This document shows, in pieces, positions 34,091 through 46,577 of a stretch of 64,000 nucleotides of DNA. Under the pieces are notes generated by a model. The model had not been told where the DNA came from and made no database searches. It saw nothing but the letters and a program-made list of their open reading frames with translations. The translations under genes were made by a program, and so were the position numbers. This DNA is from Hypomesus transpacificus (lineage: Eukaryota; Chordata; Actinopteri; Osmeriformes; Osmeridae), in NCBI RefSeq assembly GCF_021917145.1, contig NC_061081.1, positions 156,442-220,441 of the forward strand, written 5' to 3'. The stretch's first letter is position 1. Each line of letters starts with the position of its first letter.

Positions 34091-36432
34091 TCTGTTTACG
34101 CCTCGCTGGCCTCCTACTCTCCCAGAGCTTGTCCTTGCCCTTCCCACCTACCGGCAACAAGCTTCATAAGAGTACAAGCTCTCTCTCCCACCCATTCTAT
34201 ATTACTTTTCCATCTCCCTCTCTTGACTCAACTCTTCATAAAAGGATTGAGAGAGGTGACCACATAAAGGAACAGGTGAACATGAGAGCATGTGGAAAAA
34301 AGAACGAATCGAGAGGAGAGGGGAAAATAATCACGCCTCCTAAATCCGATCCCCCGTAAAGCCTTGTGAAGACTGAGAGAATGCTAGGAGGATGGATGAA
34401 AGGAGAGAGGAAAAGCAGGAAAGAGGGATGGGGAAGTGAAGAAAGTGAAGGAAGTGTGAAGTTGAATGGATGCCTGTTTTTGGTCACTTCCAGATGACGT
34501 CAACCCAGCATTACACCAATCAGATTGCTCTCTCTCCCTCTCAATCTTTTTCTCTGTTATTCACTCTCTCAGTTTGTCTGATCTATTTTCTGTTGGTTAC
34601 TAATTGTAAAAGCATATGCAAGTCTGTCTGTCTGTCTGGACAGTTTGTCCCCAGTCGGTTAGTCCATTACTGAATAACCCATCTTCTTGGCATCTTAGTT
34701 ATCGAATGATCTGCCAGACTATTTTTTATCCATCCATTCATCCATATGTTTGCAAATACCTTTGTCTATCATTTAATCCACCCACCCATCCATCTATACA
34801 TCCATTCTCCCATTCTCCCCCAGTCTCCAACCACAGATGTCCATGTCCATCCTGTGGGCGACACTAGAACAACAGAAGGTCCGGTTAGTCAGTTTATTCC
34901 CAAGAGTGGGTTTGGAGTTCGGTTCAGTCATGTTTTATTCATCCCGCACCCTAATTCCAGTTCTTTCTCTTCTTTTTTTTCGGGTGCCAATGAGGCCAGT
35001 TTCTGACCTTTCCTTTTTCTTGCTCAATGCCTTTTATTGTCTTTCTCACATTTCAATCGAAAGCAGAAGGATTGAGGTCTGAAGGCGGTGACAAGGTGAG
35101 ACGTGAATTTGGTTGAGGAGATTTTTGAGATTCTCTTAGGTTCTTAAGATTCTTTTAGCCTTCCAAGATGTGTGTACTCGCAATGTTAGTCATATTTGTG
35201 GGTCATATATGTAGGAAGGAACTGGCCTCAAAGAAATGTCTCACAAGGTTATTTAGAATATTCCATCACTCTTTTATCCAGACAGCTCATTCGTAATCTC
35301 ACATTCTGTCAATCAATTGTATGACATACAGCAATCACCAATCAGAGCCTTTCAGGAAACATTATTTCCCTGTGGCTTCCGAGATGACATCAAATTTACA
35401 AGAGGTGAAAAACACAAAATGATTAGATGGCTAATAAAACAATGCTTGATGCAATGAATTTATTACTTGTCTCTCCGTGTCTAGGGCCAGCACTGTCGCG
35501 TACACCATCTGCTTATTTCTTTCTAGCTTCTTTCAGTCTTTTCATAACTCTCTCTTGCCTGTTCCGACCTTGCTGTCCATCCCTCACTCCCCCGCTGTTT
35601 TGCTTTCCTTGTAGAATCGCGACAGCATTCTTGCACGCTCTTTCTCCCCCCTAGCTTTCACTCTGCCTCTTCTTTTCTTGATTTAATCCTACCACTCTCT
35701 ATCTAGCTTCAACTCTTATTCTCTCTGAATAACTGTCCTTCAATCCAAATCCCTAACTTGTTTTATTCTCTACTTAGCCCTGCACAAAATCACCTTCACT
35801 CTTTCAATAGAAAGAATATGCTTAAATGAAATGTTCACAGCAGACATGGTGGGTATGTAAACATCAGCTAGCATGTCAATGAATCTATTTACATCTTCAG
35901 TTGTTACAATTAATGCAACAATGGCAGTTATGGCTGCTGTATAGCTATCAACAAAACTGTAGTGGTAGCGCTGATGCTAACAGTACGTAATGTCGTAAGC
36001 AGCTAGTTGAACTTATGTCATCTTAGTTGTACTATTAGGAAGTTTAGTTTAAGTGACAACACCGAGAGAACCATTTACAACAGTAGTAGTAGTAGTAGTA
36101 GTATTTAGCAGTAGCACTGAGGATTGTCATGGCAACACTGGCAGTGTGACCTCTGACCGTTGTGATATCACAAGGGTCATAGTTGAGCACCTGCACCTGT
36201 TGGTGGTGTAGTTCTATAGCCCTAGCTGTTAACATTCAACAGCCCAGTGTAGTGTGTACATAGCCCTGTGTGTGATAGATGTTTCTATCTCTCTAACTAT
36301 ACCCCCCTATCTCCAGAGCTGTTGAGGTAAGATATTCTCAACATTTAGGCAAAGGGGGGTGGCAGAGTTTTCAACAGGGAGGTGGATGGGTCCTCGCTGT
36401 CCTAAAAAGGGCATCGGACGAAACTAAAGAGT

Positions 36433-39084
36433 TCAGCCAAATAGAAGGTGCAGATTGAGCATGAAGGAGAGGACAGCAAGAGCCAGGAGGGAGATGAGGG
36501 AGGGGGTGGGAGAGGTGGAGGAAGGGGCGGCGGCAGAGGAGGGGGGCAGGAGGTCAAAGTCGGGCGGGCACTCGAGCTCGAAGCAGCGCAGCGTGGCGCC
36601 CGCATCCTCGTTGCCGTAGTTGGCCCAGTACTCCTCGGCCTCCAGCTTTGGCAGCGCCATCTCCTCCTCTCCCAGCTCGTACTTGACAGAGGTGGTCAAG
36701 GCAGTGTTCTTGCCACCATAGGGGGCTGCCTTGATGGTCTCGGAGCTTTTCTCGAAGAGGCCCTTGCTGGCGGACTGGGGCTTGTTCTTGGAGAACCACC
36801 AGCGAGTCTTGGTGCTGAAGGTGGTGGTGGTGGAGCCGGCGATGGAGCCGGGGTCGGGCAGAGGGCAGGGGGCGAAGTCCATCTCGCGCAGGAAACGCAG
36901 GTCGGTGCCACGGCGATTGGAGGGGGAGGAGCACATCAGCTCGGAGGAGGAGACGCGGGCGCCACGGAACCACTCCCACAGGGAACGGGCCTCACAGCCG
37001 CAGGACCAGGGGTTGCCGTTGAGACGGAGGAACTCGATGCCCTGGGTGTCTCTCAGCGCCTGGCTGGGCAGCTCCGCCAGGGAGTTGTTGAACAGGAAAA
37101 GCATGGTCAAGCGGCCGAGGTCGCGGAACGCCCGGCGGTTGACCTGCCGTACGCGGTTGTCGTGGATGAGGAGGCGGTCCAGGTTGACCAGGCCACGGAA
37201 CACGTTCTCGGACAGTGTGCGGATACGGTTGCCATGCAGGAAGAGCTGGCTCAGGTTGATGAGGTCAGAGAACAGGTCGTCCTGCAGGAAGTGGAGCTGG
37301 TTCTCCTGAAAGTAGGCAGGAAATAGAGGCTGGGTTAGGGAGAGGAATGCGTCCAACATTCTCAAAACAATCTTATGTGTGTGTGATTATCTTTTTGTGT
37401 TGACATGAGTGTACGCGATGAGCATGCTCTATGTGTATGCTTGTCTGTCCGGTGTGTATGTGTGTGTGTATGTGTGTGTATGTGTGTCTGTGTGTGTGTG
37501 TGTGTTTGGTGTCTGTCAGTACCTACCTGCAAGTAAAGAAAATGCAGGCTGTAGAGCTTGTGGAAGATGTCATGGGGCAGGGCATTCAGCTTGCAGCGGT
37601 GCATGTGGAGACTCTGGAGCTTCTCCAGACCCCGGAAGGCACCCCCCTCCAGCCTGTGCAGATGAGGGTTGTCTCCAAGGTCCAGCTCCTCCAGATCCCT
37701 CAGCTCACTGAAAGCACCAGCCTCAATCCATGTGATGTTGTTGGAGAACAGCCACAGAACCTGGACAGAGGGATTGATAGGGATCATGTTTAATTTGATC
37801 AATGATCTATATTTATCTACATGCAGTTTGTCTATGTAGCTATTTATATATGGCAACGTGTGATACATAATAAACACTTGAGGTGTATCAACAACAAAAA
37901 AACTGAGTAAAGGGCACTAAATAAATTTGAAACACACAACCTAAGTTTGTCTGTCTGACAGTTCAAACAGTTCCGTCTGCATTGTCTCTTTGTTTACTAA
38001 TAGTATTTACCTGAGTTCCAAATCCGAAAGAGCCCACTCTGAGCTCCGTAATCCGGTTGTTCTGGAGGAAAACGCGTTGCGAGTCGTAAGGCACTCCAGC
38101 TGGCACGAGGGTGAAGTTCTGCGCCTGGCAGCTCACGGTCATCGGCGTCGGGTAGCACACGCACAAGTGCGGGCACGCCTGAGCCGGACTGGGCTTGCCA
38201 AGGACCAACCACACAACCAGCCACATGGAGAGACCACCTAGGAATAAAGGGGGGCACCGTGAAAAATGTGTCCAACTGCTGGCTGAACGAGAGGCCGTCC
38301 GGCCAAGGAGCTGTCCAACGGCCGTAGTGCTAAAATGACTTTAGGCACCGCCGCTGCAATCCCGCTAATAAAATAGAAAATTGCTCATTTCGTATGCAAA
38401 CATTGGTTTTCTATGTGTATAATGCATAACAATATATATAACTAGTGTTGGCGCGTTTTAAACATCAATCAAGCAATTTAAGACAGGAAATATTTTCCTA
38501 TAGGACCATTTTAAAGCATTGCAGAGGTTTTCTCGAGTTATATCACAAAATATTAACATTGCCGCGTTTACAATTCGTCATATGATTACGAAATAGGACG
38601 CAGAGGATAGATTCAGTGGGTATAGGTGTTGCTAAGTCTATGCGTAAAACTCAAATAGTTCACTCTATCTGCGCCAACAATTACGCACAGTGCAATTGAA
38701 ATGCAATAGGTAAAACATAATTACAACCCAACATTGTAATGAACGCTAGAACTCCAGTTCCATATTTATGCAATAGCCTACGTGCCACATAAAACACAAG
38801 AGAGCTAAACATACATTTTGCCCAACATAAAATTACCAAAACTTCCCAGGTTACTCAATTTAAATCAACACTGCACAATTTAGACTACTAAGGATCCAAC
38901 TTCACTTTTAAAATGAAACTCAATACACTAGGCCTATCAAATGCGTAATGCAATGATACTTTGCTCACAAGTATGCAAGACAAAATTAAGTGCACATAAA
39001 CCGCAGGAGACACGAATTAAACTTACTTTTGCAGTTGCGTATGATGGAGCATCGTCGGCTCCGAGCAGTCGTAGGGGTTTCCAT
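36433..39084 (-). CDS. rtn4rl2: Reticulon-4 receptor-like 2 (Nogo receptor family)
   Basis: GPI-anchored leucine-rich-repeat receptor of the neuronal surface; the family binds myelin inhibitors such as MAG and limits axon growth. Exons 39027-39084, 38011-38237, 37527-37760 and 36433-37305 join in phase into 463 residues. A hydrophobic signal (WLVVWLVLG) ends near residue 40, followed by the LRR N-cap CPHLCVCYP. LRRs follow with FLQNN, LDLGDN, FLHGN and LFNNSL. The C-cap NPWSCGC starts near residue 271 and includes RARVSSSEL-like and FAPCP segments as in NgR2. A variable stalk and a hydrophobic tail (about 443-463) suit a GPI anchor. The pattern RVSSSE..C and DLR.LRE.DF..CP fits RTN4RL2 better than RTN4RL1. 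Which teleost duplicate it is cannot be told. timm10 lies nearby, as in human 11q12. Confidence 0.9.
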
Positions 39085-39207
39085 CCTGAACCAAAGTCGA
39101 AAGCGAGTTAGCCTGAAAGGGCGAAGTAATGCCTGCTATCTCTGCTGATGATCTGGTTCCTGAGTCGGAGCGACTGAGAGAGTGCCGATTGTCAGAACCC
39201 GGTGTCC

Positions 39208-39214
39208 ATTTATA
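39208..39214 (-). promoter_or_regulatory. TATA box of rtn4rl2
   Basis: TATAAAT on the minus strand, about 125 bp upstream of the ATG. Initiation about 30 bp downstream would give an approximately 95-nt 5' UTR. A CRE-like TACGTCA lies further upstream at 39,263-39,269. Position and match support it; function is inferred. Confidence 0.5.
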
Positions 39215-40887
39215 CTCGAGCTGTCGTAGCGCCTACGGCAGTGGGCACCGTGGAATCTCTCATACGTCACGACCCGGGTCAATAATGCGGGCGGGTGGCG
39301 CACAACGAAAAGAGGATGGGAGGGAGGATTCTTGGAGAACTGAGTGCGCGCAATCGCAGTTAGTAGACTTTTCCTTGTTTCAGACAAGAGAAAGGAGGAG
39401 ACTCTATTCATCACCACAAATGAAAGGAAGAGAGGCGTGGAGATAACAAGAAAGAGAGGGGGGACTAAGGAACGGCATGGTGCCCGGTAATGACTGCGCT
39501 TTGTGGAGGAGCGGATGACGGGTAGGAGATGGGCAAGAGGCTCACTTCCTGGCTTGCGTTTAGAGAGGCCGGTATGGTCTGCTTCCGGCATTTCTCAGAG
39601 TCAAACAGTTGAATGAAAAGAAGATAGTGGTGATGTGATTCATAGAGGATAGGAGTAAACCCCTGAAATATGATTAAGCACGCGAAAGGACACATTTACC
39701 GCCAAAAGAAAGAGGCAGTCAAAAAAACTACACTTTTGAACGACATATTTGATGTAGGATTTAAAGTGTTGGTTGACCAAGACGCACAGTCATGCATGAG
39801 CTGAACCAGAATAGATCATGATTATTGCGGTACTGGTAATGAGGAGCGTCATTATATTGATGGTTTTGACGAGGGTGATGATGAAAATGATGCATTTCAG
39901 AATGGCTTTATCAAATTCAACCCTTGTGTGTCATGGTTGGGACAGAAACTCAGATCAACTTGAGTATCTTGTCAGTCAGAACTAGACCAAAGCTTATTGA
40001 CGCTTAAGTATTAAGTTTAAACTTGTGTCCAATTTTATAACAAACTCCCTTATTCTGGGACTGCAGGTGGAACAAAGAGAATATTTTTTTTAGGAATAGG
40101 TTTTGGGGTTCCTTTGAGTTGGTAGCTTACTGCATAGGCACACTTAGCTAAATACCAGGGAACATGAAGACAGACAGAGATTTAAAAGAGATGAGAGATT
40201 TGTAGTGCCGATAGACAGGTAAATAAGTGGGATAGACATGCATGTAGACAGACAGACAGGAAGACTGAAGGGCGACTGATGAGACATGCATGTAGACATA
40301 TGTCTTTAATTCATTGAAGTTGGATGACATTTTTTAAACTTCAGGTAATTGGCTGCAAGCAGTCAGACAGACAGTCAGTCTGTCAGAGTCAGTCAGTCAG
40401 TCAAACAGTCAGTCAGACAGTCGGTCACACAGACAGTCAGACAGACAGATAAACAAATGAGTAAGCCAGGGGATCCATCCATCCATTCATCCATTTGTGT
40501 TGTTTTTCACACCTCCTCCTCTGGCGATCTGGACCCAATGTTGCTAACATTCCAGCCCACATGCATGACTAAGTCTCTCTCTCTTTATCTCTGTAATTTT
40601 ATCTCTCTCTCACACACACACACACATACACACACACACACACACATTAACACACACACACACACACACATAGGCTTTCCCTTTCTACTCCCACGCCACC
40701 AGCTGTGCGTTTCGAAATGCAGTCTTATCGAACAGTGTTGATCTATGCATCTATGGTTGGCATGTATTGTCGTGTGGGCACTGGGTATAGTCACAGTCAA
40801 CGGCTTCCATGTGTTTAAGTTACATTGACATACATGGACTTCCCTCTTCCCCAGTTAGTGTGTGTGTGCATGTGTGCATGCATGTGT

Positions 40888-40921
40888 TCTGGATAAGAGC
40901 GTCTGCTAAAATTACTAAATG
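40888..40921 (+). mobile_element. SINE tail fragment
   Basis: TTCTGGATAAGAGCGTCTGC followed by TAAA...ACTAAATG matches the last 34 bp of the SINE at 50,668-50,856. The rest of the element is absent. Confidence 0.6.
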
Positions 40922-42193
40922 TGTGTGTGAGGTGCGGGGAGGGGGGGATTCTGTAGGGGTTCAACTTATCAATGGTACACTCTATAGATGTTCATACTTT
41001 TTATGAGACAAGATCACTTTGACTGAGTTTTCTACATAAGGCAAATCAATCTCAATCGTCAAATCGGAGTTAAGTTCCATTAATACTTAAAACATTTTCT
41101 TTTTTTCTTTTTTTATTCTAATGGTGCTAATTTCCCAAACTGTACCATATTAAAACTTCACACGTGTTGTATGAGACACGGGGCACCAAGTCTGCGTGTG
41201 TGTTTGGGAGAGGGTGTGTGTGTGAGAATGTGTGTGAGAATGTGTTAGCAGATTGCCTCAGGTACAGTCACACTACCCAGTTATGCGTGTGAAGCGTCCC
41301 GTTTAGAATGGACCGGGCGCAATCAAACACACAAGTGGGGAAGTCGGTGGGGACAGAGGGTTTCCAGGGCAACGGCAAGGCGGTTATCCTTGTGATGTGG
41401 AAATAGTGGCCACACCACCTATGGGGACTGGATAATGATGGAGAAAACATTCACATATATACACATATTTTCACTCATGCAGACAGATGTAGGCTACACA
41501 GACCCGGAAATACAAGCATACAAACTCACTCACACTCACAGATGTGCATGTTGTAATTGAACTCCAAGAATGCCACTTTGACAAAAGCTTTTGATGTTTT
41601 CTTTCTGCCCTGCCTGCTCAGATCCTCTCTCCTTCTCCCTCTCCCTCTGTGTCTTGGGTCTTTTCTCTCTTTCATACACGCACACACCCTCCCCTCCAGC
41701 ACAACTTTTCTGCTTTCATTCTTTTCTCCTCCCGGCGTCACCACTTCCGATTTCCCATATCGGTCCTCCGTCTCAGTGCCATGTCACCACACCGTCACTC
41801 TGTTTAGCCCTCCCTGCACAAACTCTCTAACCCTCTTCTCTTCATCTCTCCATCCTGGCAGTCCTGGAAGTCTGGTGTTCAGAATGGTTCTCACTGTCCG
41901 CTCGGTCCATTTAGAGCTCATTCATTTCTATTCATTTGCCGCACTTTGAGGCTCACGTTCGGTTTAGTTCAGTGGTACACTGTACAAGCGCAATGGAATG
42001 TGTGCATCGAAATCTGTGTCTGTGAAAGCATTCCAGAGTAATTGTTTTGCCCTAAAACGTGTATGATGTCACGTGCTTGTATAACACTGACCCCTACGTG
42101 CATGCCGATGGCCATGCAGTCCACTCTTCCTCCCTCCTTTATAATTGATCTGTTGCCTCTCATTCTATCTAGAGGCTTCTAGATGGGAGATAC

Positions 42194-42271
<78 letters not shown>

Positions 42272-42898
42272 TTCACTCTCTCTTTCTCACACACACCCAC
42301 CCACCCACACCCACACCCACCCTTCCCTGTGGAATACCATTAGTACCATCTTCCCCCCCCCCCTCTCTCCCTCATCTCTCTCTCTCTCTCTCTCATGATC
42401 TTCCTCTCTCCTTGCATTCTTCATTTGGTCTTTGTGTCACCGACACACTTCCTCTCCTGTGCGCCTTCCTCAGTACAAGTATTTTTCATGTGCTTCATCT
42501 ATCATACTTTCTTTTATTCTCTCACTCCCCTTTTTACAAAGTCTAGTTGTTCGCTATCGATTCATCCAAGCAGTTCCACTTCAGGTACTGAATTTACACA
42601 ACATTCCCTTTCAGCCCCCTCCACATTTGTGTGTGTGTGTCTAACATGCCTTGTGTATGTTAAACCTTGTGTGCGTAAGCACCCCCCTCGTTAACGCTGA
42701 AAGGCAGGTGTAAGCCACAGCCACTTCTTCTTGTTGTGAAAATATTCATCGACACTGCATAGTGATGATCCTCTCTCTCGACTTCCCTCTTTTTTTCTGT
42801 CACTCTTCGCTTCTCTCGCTCAAACCTCGCTCCAATCTTTCTGTGCGCTTTCTCTTCCTGTATCTCTTTTTATGATCATCTCTGTCTTTCTCATTCTC

Positions 42899-42986
<88 letters not shown>

Positions 42987-43399
42987 GTCACTCTCTCTGT
43001 CTTTCTGTCTCTCTCTCTCTGTCATTCTCTCTAATTGCAATTCGCTCCCCATCTATTACAAATGGACATTTATTGTTCCCCAATCCCCAGAAATGTTTTT
43101 CAAATATCAATAGCCAGTAGATGTCTCCAGAGAAATATATTTTCTGGTCCCACTCACCCCCATCTCCATTTTGGCCCCCACCCCAGACAAGAGTCTCCTC
43201 TCCATCCTCTTTCATCCCACCCCCATCCTCCTCTCCTCCGGACCCCAGACTCTATTCCCTCAGCTCCTTGTCCTTCTGCTCTTCTCCTCCGTCTTCATCT
43301 TTATTTTTAAAAACACAGCCCAAGTGCGTCTCACTGATGACGCAGATGGTGGCGCAACGCTGATCGAACACTAGAGAGAAAAAGAAAAGGGGGTGAGTG

Positions 43400-43566
<167 letters not shown>

Positions 43567-45881
43567 ACTGGCAATAGAGACAGAAGAGTGAGACAGAGAG
43601 AAAGAGACGGGAGGGTTGACAGAGACAGATACAGAAGCATACAACTAGACTCAATTGAGGTCCCCCCCGTAGGTATGATGACAAGTTCCACACCTGCTGT
43701 GAGTTACTCATGTCAGTACCTGGATTTCATGTATTCCATGTAGTTGCATGAGTTCTGTGGGGTATCAAGTCTCTGTCTCTGTCTTTCCTATAGCGTTAAC
43801 TCACCCACTCGTTCACTGACAGAGTTACATACCAGCCTTCCATCACCAACGGAAAGATTTCTTTATGGAGGCTGAGAAAGCCCAGTGACGTAACACATTG
43901 ACGGAGAAATTGGGGATGTAACGTTATATACTGAAAATACTGGTGCTAACATTCCTTGCCAGCAGAGAACCCCCTCCCCACATGACCTATACATGACACT
44001 AGGCTTACGTAAACAAACTGACCTAGGCTGACCATTATCATACCAGAGGTGCAATACCTGTGTTTAACCTTATCTTCATACGTGAAGTTCTTTTAGTACT
44101 GCACCCACATTCAAGCTGTGTTGTGTATGTGAGTGTTTTAAACATTCAGCTCATGTCTCCTCAGCATACATTATATGTGTTTGAGCACAGATCAATAGAT
44201 GTAAATATAATTGTTCATTTTAGCGTCTCAATTTGCCTGACTATGTAGATGACAAGAGAGCGGTAGAGACAGAAGCTATGTAGAGACAGCAGACCATGCT
44301 TTGAGCACTTTCCAACATGAGCTCATTCCAGATTTTTCTCATGCATGACCTTTTTATTCCAAGTAAATTGAATTAAATGTGGAATTAAGGCATTTTGGTC
44401 CCTACCCTGTTCATCATTTACTGTCAAATAACAAACCCCACCCTCTAGTGCCAGGAGAGCTTAACTACAGGCCCATTAAAAAGCCAGGCTCTCCAATAGT
44501 TACGTACACTGAGACACCCATAATACTGGTGTATTGGATATAAACTGATTTAAGGTGAGTTTAGTAGTTTCCTTGCCGATGGTAGCACTGGGGAGGTGTG
44601 GTGGGTTAGTTGATCCTAGATCTGTGCAACAATGCCTTGTTGTAAAAACAGCACTTCATCCAGACCTCCTTCATCCAGACCACCTGCCTCCAGTCTCAGC
44701 CTCCTCCTTGTTGGTGGCAGCCTCTCTAACTAACCATCCGTATGCATCCTCATGCTGCCGTACACCCTTCAGGCAAGAAGAGAGGATTGATGAGGAGCAG
44801 TGGGATGGTGGGGTGGGGGGGGGAGAGGGAATTGTGTGGATTGAAAGATGATGCACACATACACACTCACACATTCTCATTACAAACCACTGCACTCCTG
44901 GTCAGCTGAGAGCAGTCCCAATTCGCGCTGACGTCAGAATCGAGTTGGCGTCTGAGCTGGGGGGCAAGCAGAACTGAGGTCGGGTGAACTGACGTCAACA
45001 ATTTCCTCACTCCGATCCAAGTTTAGCAGCCTGTGGAGGAGGGTGTTGGCTCTCTAAGGTATCCTTCCTGCCAGTATTTATAGCATGAGGTAGATAGGCA
45101 GCAGGTGGGGAAACGAAGTAGTACTAGTAGGTTTGTAACGAGGGGGAGAAAGAGGGGAAAGAAGAGGAAGGAAGGTGGGATGAAAGAATGGGTGTGGTGG
45201 AAAGTGGAGTGGAGGGAGGCTTGGATGGAGAGGAATGAACACCTGTAGTCAGAAGTCGAATTCCAATCTTAAGAACTGGTGATGTTTTTTGTTGGAGGAG
45301 GAAAAAGGTAGGAGAGGGGGTAGACAGAGTGAAGGAGTAGGAGTATTTATAGATGGAATTAGGCTGCAGGTGAAGAAGTAAACTTTTCCTTTTACGTGAA
45401 GAATGGATAGACAGAGGGAGGGAAGGGGGAGGAAGGCAGGACTAAGGGGCAGGTTTCACAGGTCACAGAAAGTTGTTTTCAGAAGCAAATGAATTATTCA
45501 CAGGCTTATTAACAGGCTCACCACAATAGACTGGGCTCCTGTACGTGCCAAGAGCACTTCATTGATTCTTTGAATGAAAGAACTAACTGCCATAAATTCC
45601 CCTAACAAACACACATTGAGTGAACGGAACGCTTGAGTGAATGCATCATCTATAGATATATTTTGAGAGCAATGTTTGCTTCTGCATGCTTTTTAAATAT
45701 TGTTAAAACTTCATTGTATGGAGTCGGAATCATTAACATTGTGTTCATGAATTTCATGCTCTACAAAGATATTTCCCATCAACCTACTTACCATGTGTTT
45801 GAGTTTATTGACCCTGGTAGACCACTAAGCGGTGATATGTGGCCAAGGACACAGTGACAATGTGGAATGGTTTAGAGTCTC

Positions 45882-45887
45882 TTTATT
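45882..45887 (-). terminator. Candidate poly(A) signal for beta-B1-like crystallin
   Basis: AATAAA on the minus strand about 690 bp beyond the crystallin stop, in the context CCCAAATAAAGAG. Crystallin 3' UTRs are usually shorter, so a nearer variant signal may be the real one. Confidence 0.3.
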
Positions 45888-46577
45888 TGGGTTCAGATTG
45901 AAGAAGGAGCAGAGTCTGGCGTCTGTGTGCATCAATTGGAATGGCTGCCAAAAAAGGTATGGGTGGAATCTCAATTTCCCACAAATCCCTTCCCAGCAGT
46001 ATCCACAGTAACCGATGCCCTCTCTCCTCACCCACACAAACACAAGCAAACAGACACACCCTTCCCTATCAGTGTCAATTAAGCCATGTGATTTGATGAT
46101 GAAGTCAGGTGGAAGATAAGTGGGATGACAATTAAGGAGAGTGAGGGTCAAAAAGAGGATCAATGGGAATGGATGGCAGAATAGGCTTTCAAACAGGGAG
46201 AGAGAAAATATAGATCTATTTACAGACCAGATCTTGATCTGTTAAGTTTATCTGTTAATCATGGTTAATGTGTTTTCATTGCTGGCTTATCTATCCCCAA
46301 AAAAGAACAGAGCACTCTTTTTTTCCCACTAGGTGGCGTTCTTCCCCCCCCAATTTGTTTTCCATTGCATCCCCAACCCTCTCCTCCTTACTCGTCATCC
46401 TACAAGATTTATCCTCCGCAAGACTTCAGAGTGGAAAGGTGGAGGCAGAGCAATCTTCCTACAGTTTCCTCTCCTCCCTTCTTTGCTTTCCTTTCTACAT
46501 CTCCTATATCCCCCTGCACCTCTCTACACCTGCCCTCCCTCCGCCCCGCTCACTCTCCTCTTTACCCTCCCTGCTTC

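Larger units (their letters stand above)
27872..36432. other. Gene-free, microsatellite-rich stretch
   Basis: About 8.6 kb between the nat8-like gene and rtn4rl2. It holds several (GA)n, (CA)n and mixed GT/GC arrays, listed separately where long, but no exon with supported splice sites and no intact mobile element. The pieces between arrays look like ordinary intergenic DNA. Confidence 0.5.

Noticed and set aside
36448-37326. Plus-strand open frame of 292 codons opposite rtn4rl2
   Set aside because: It is a shadow of the GC-rich last rtn4rl2 exon on the minus strand; it is Gly/Glu-rich and lacks domains.
40345-40450. CAGT/CAGA repeats that suggested a CRISPR-like array
   Set aside because: The period is four bases with no unique spacers; it is a microsatellite in a vertebrate genome.
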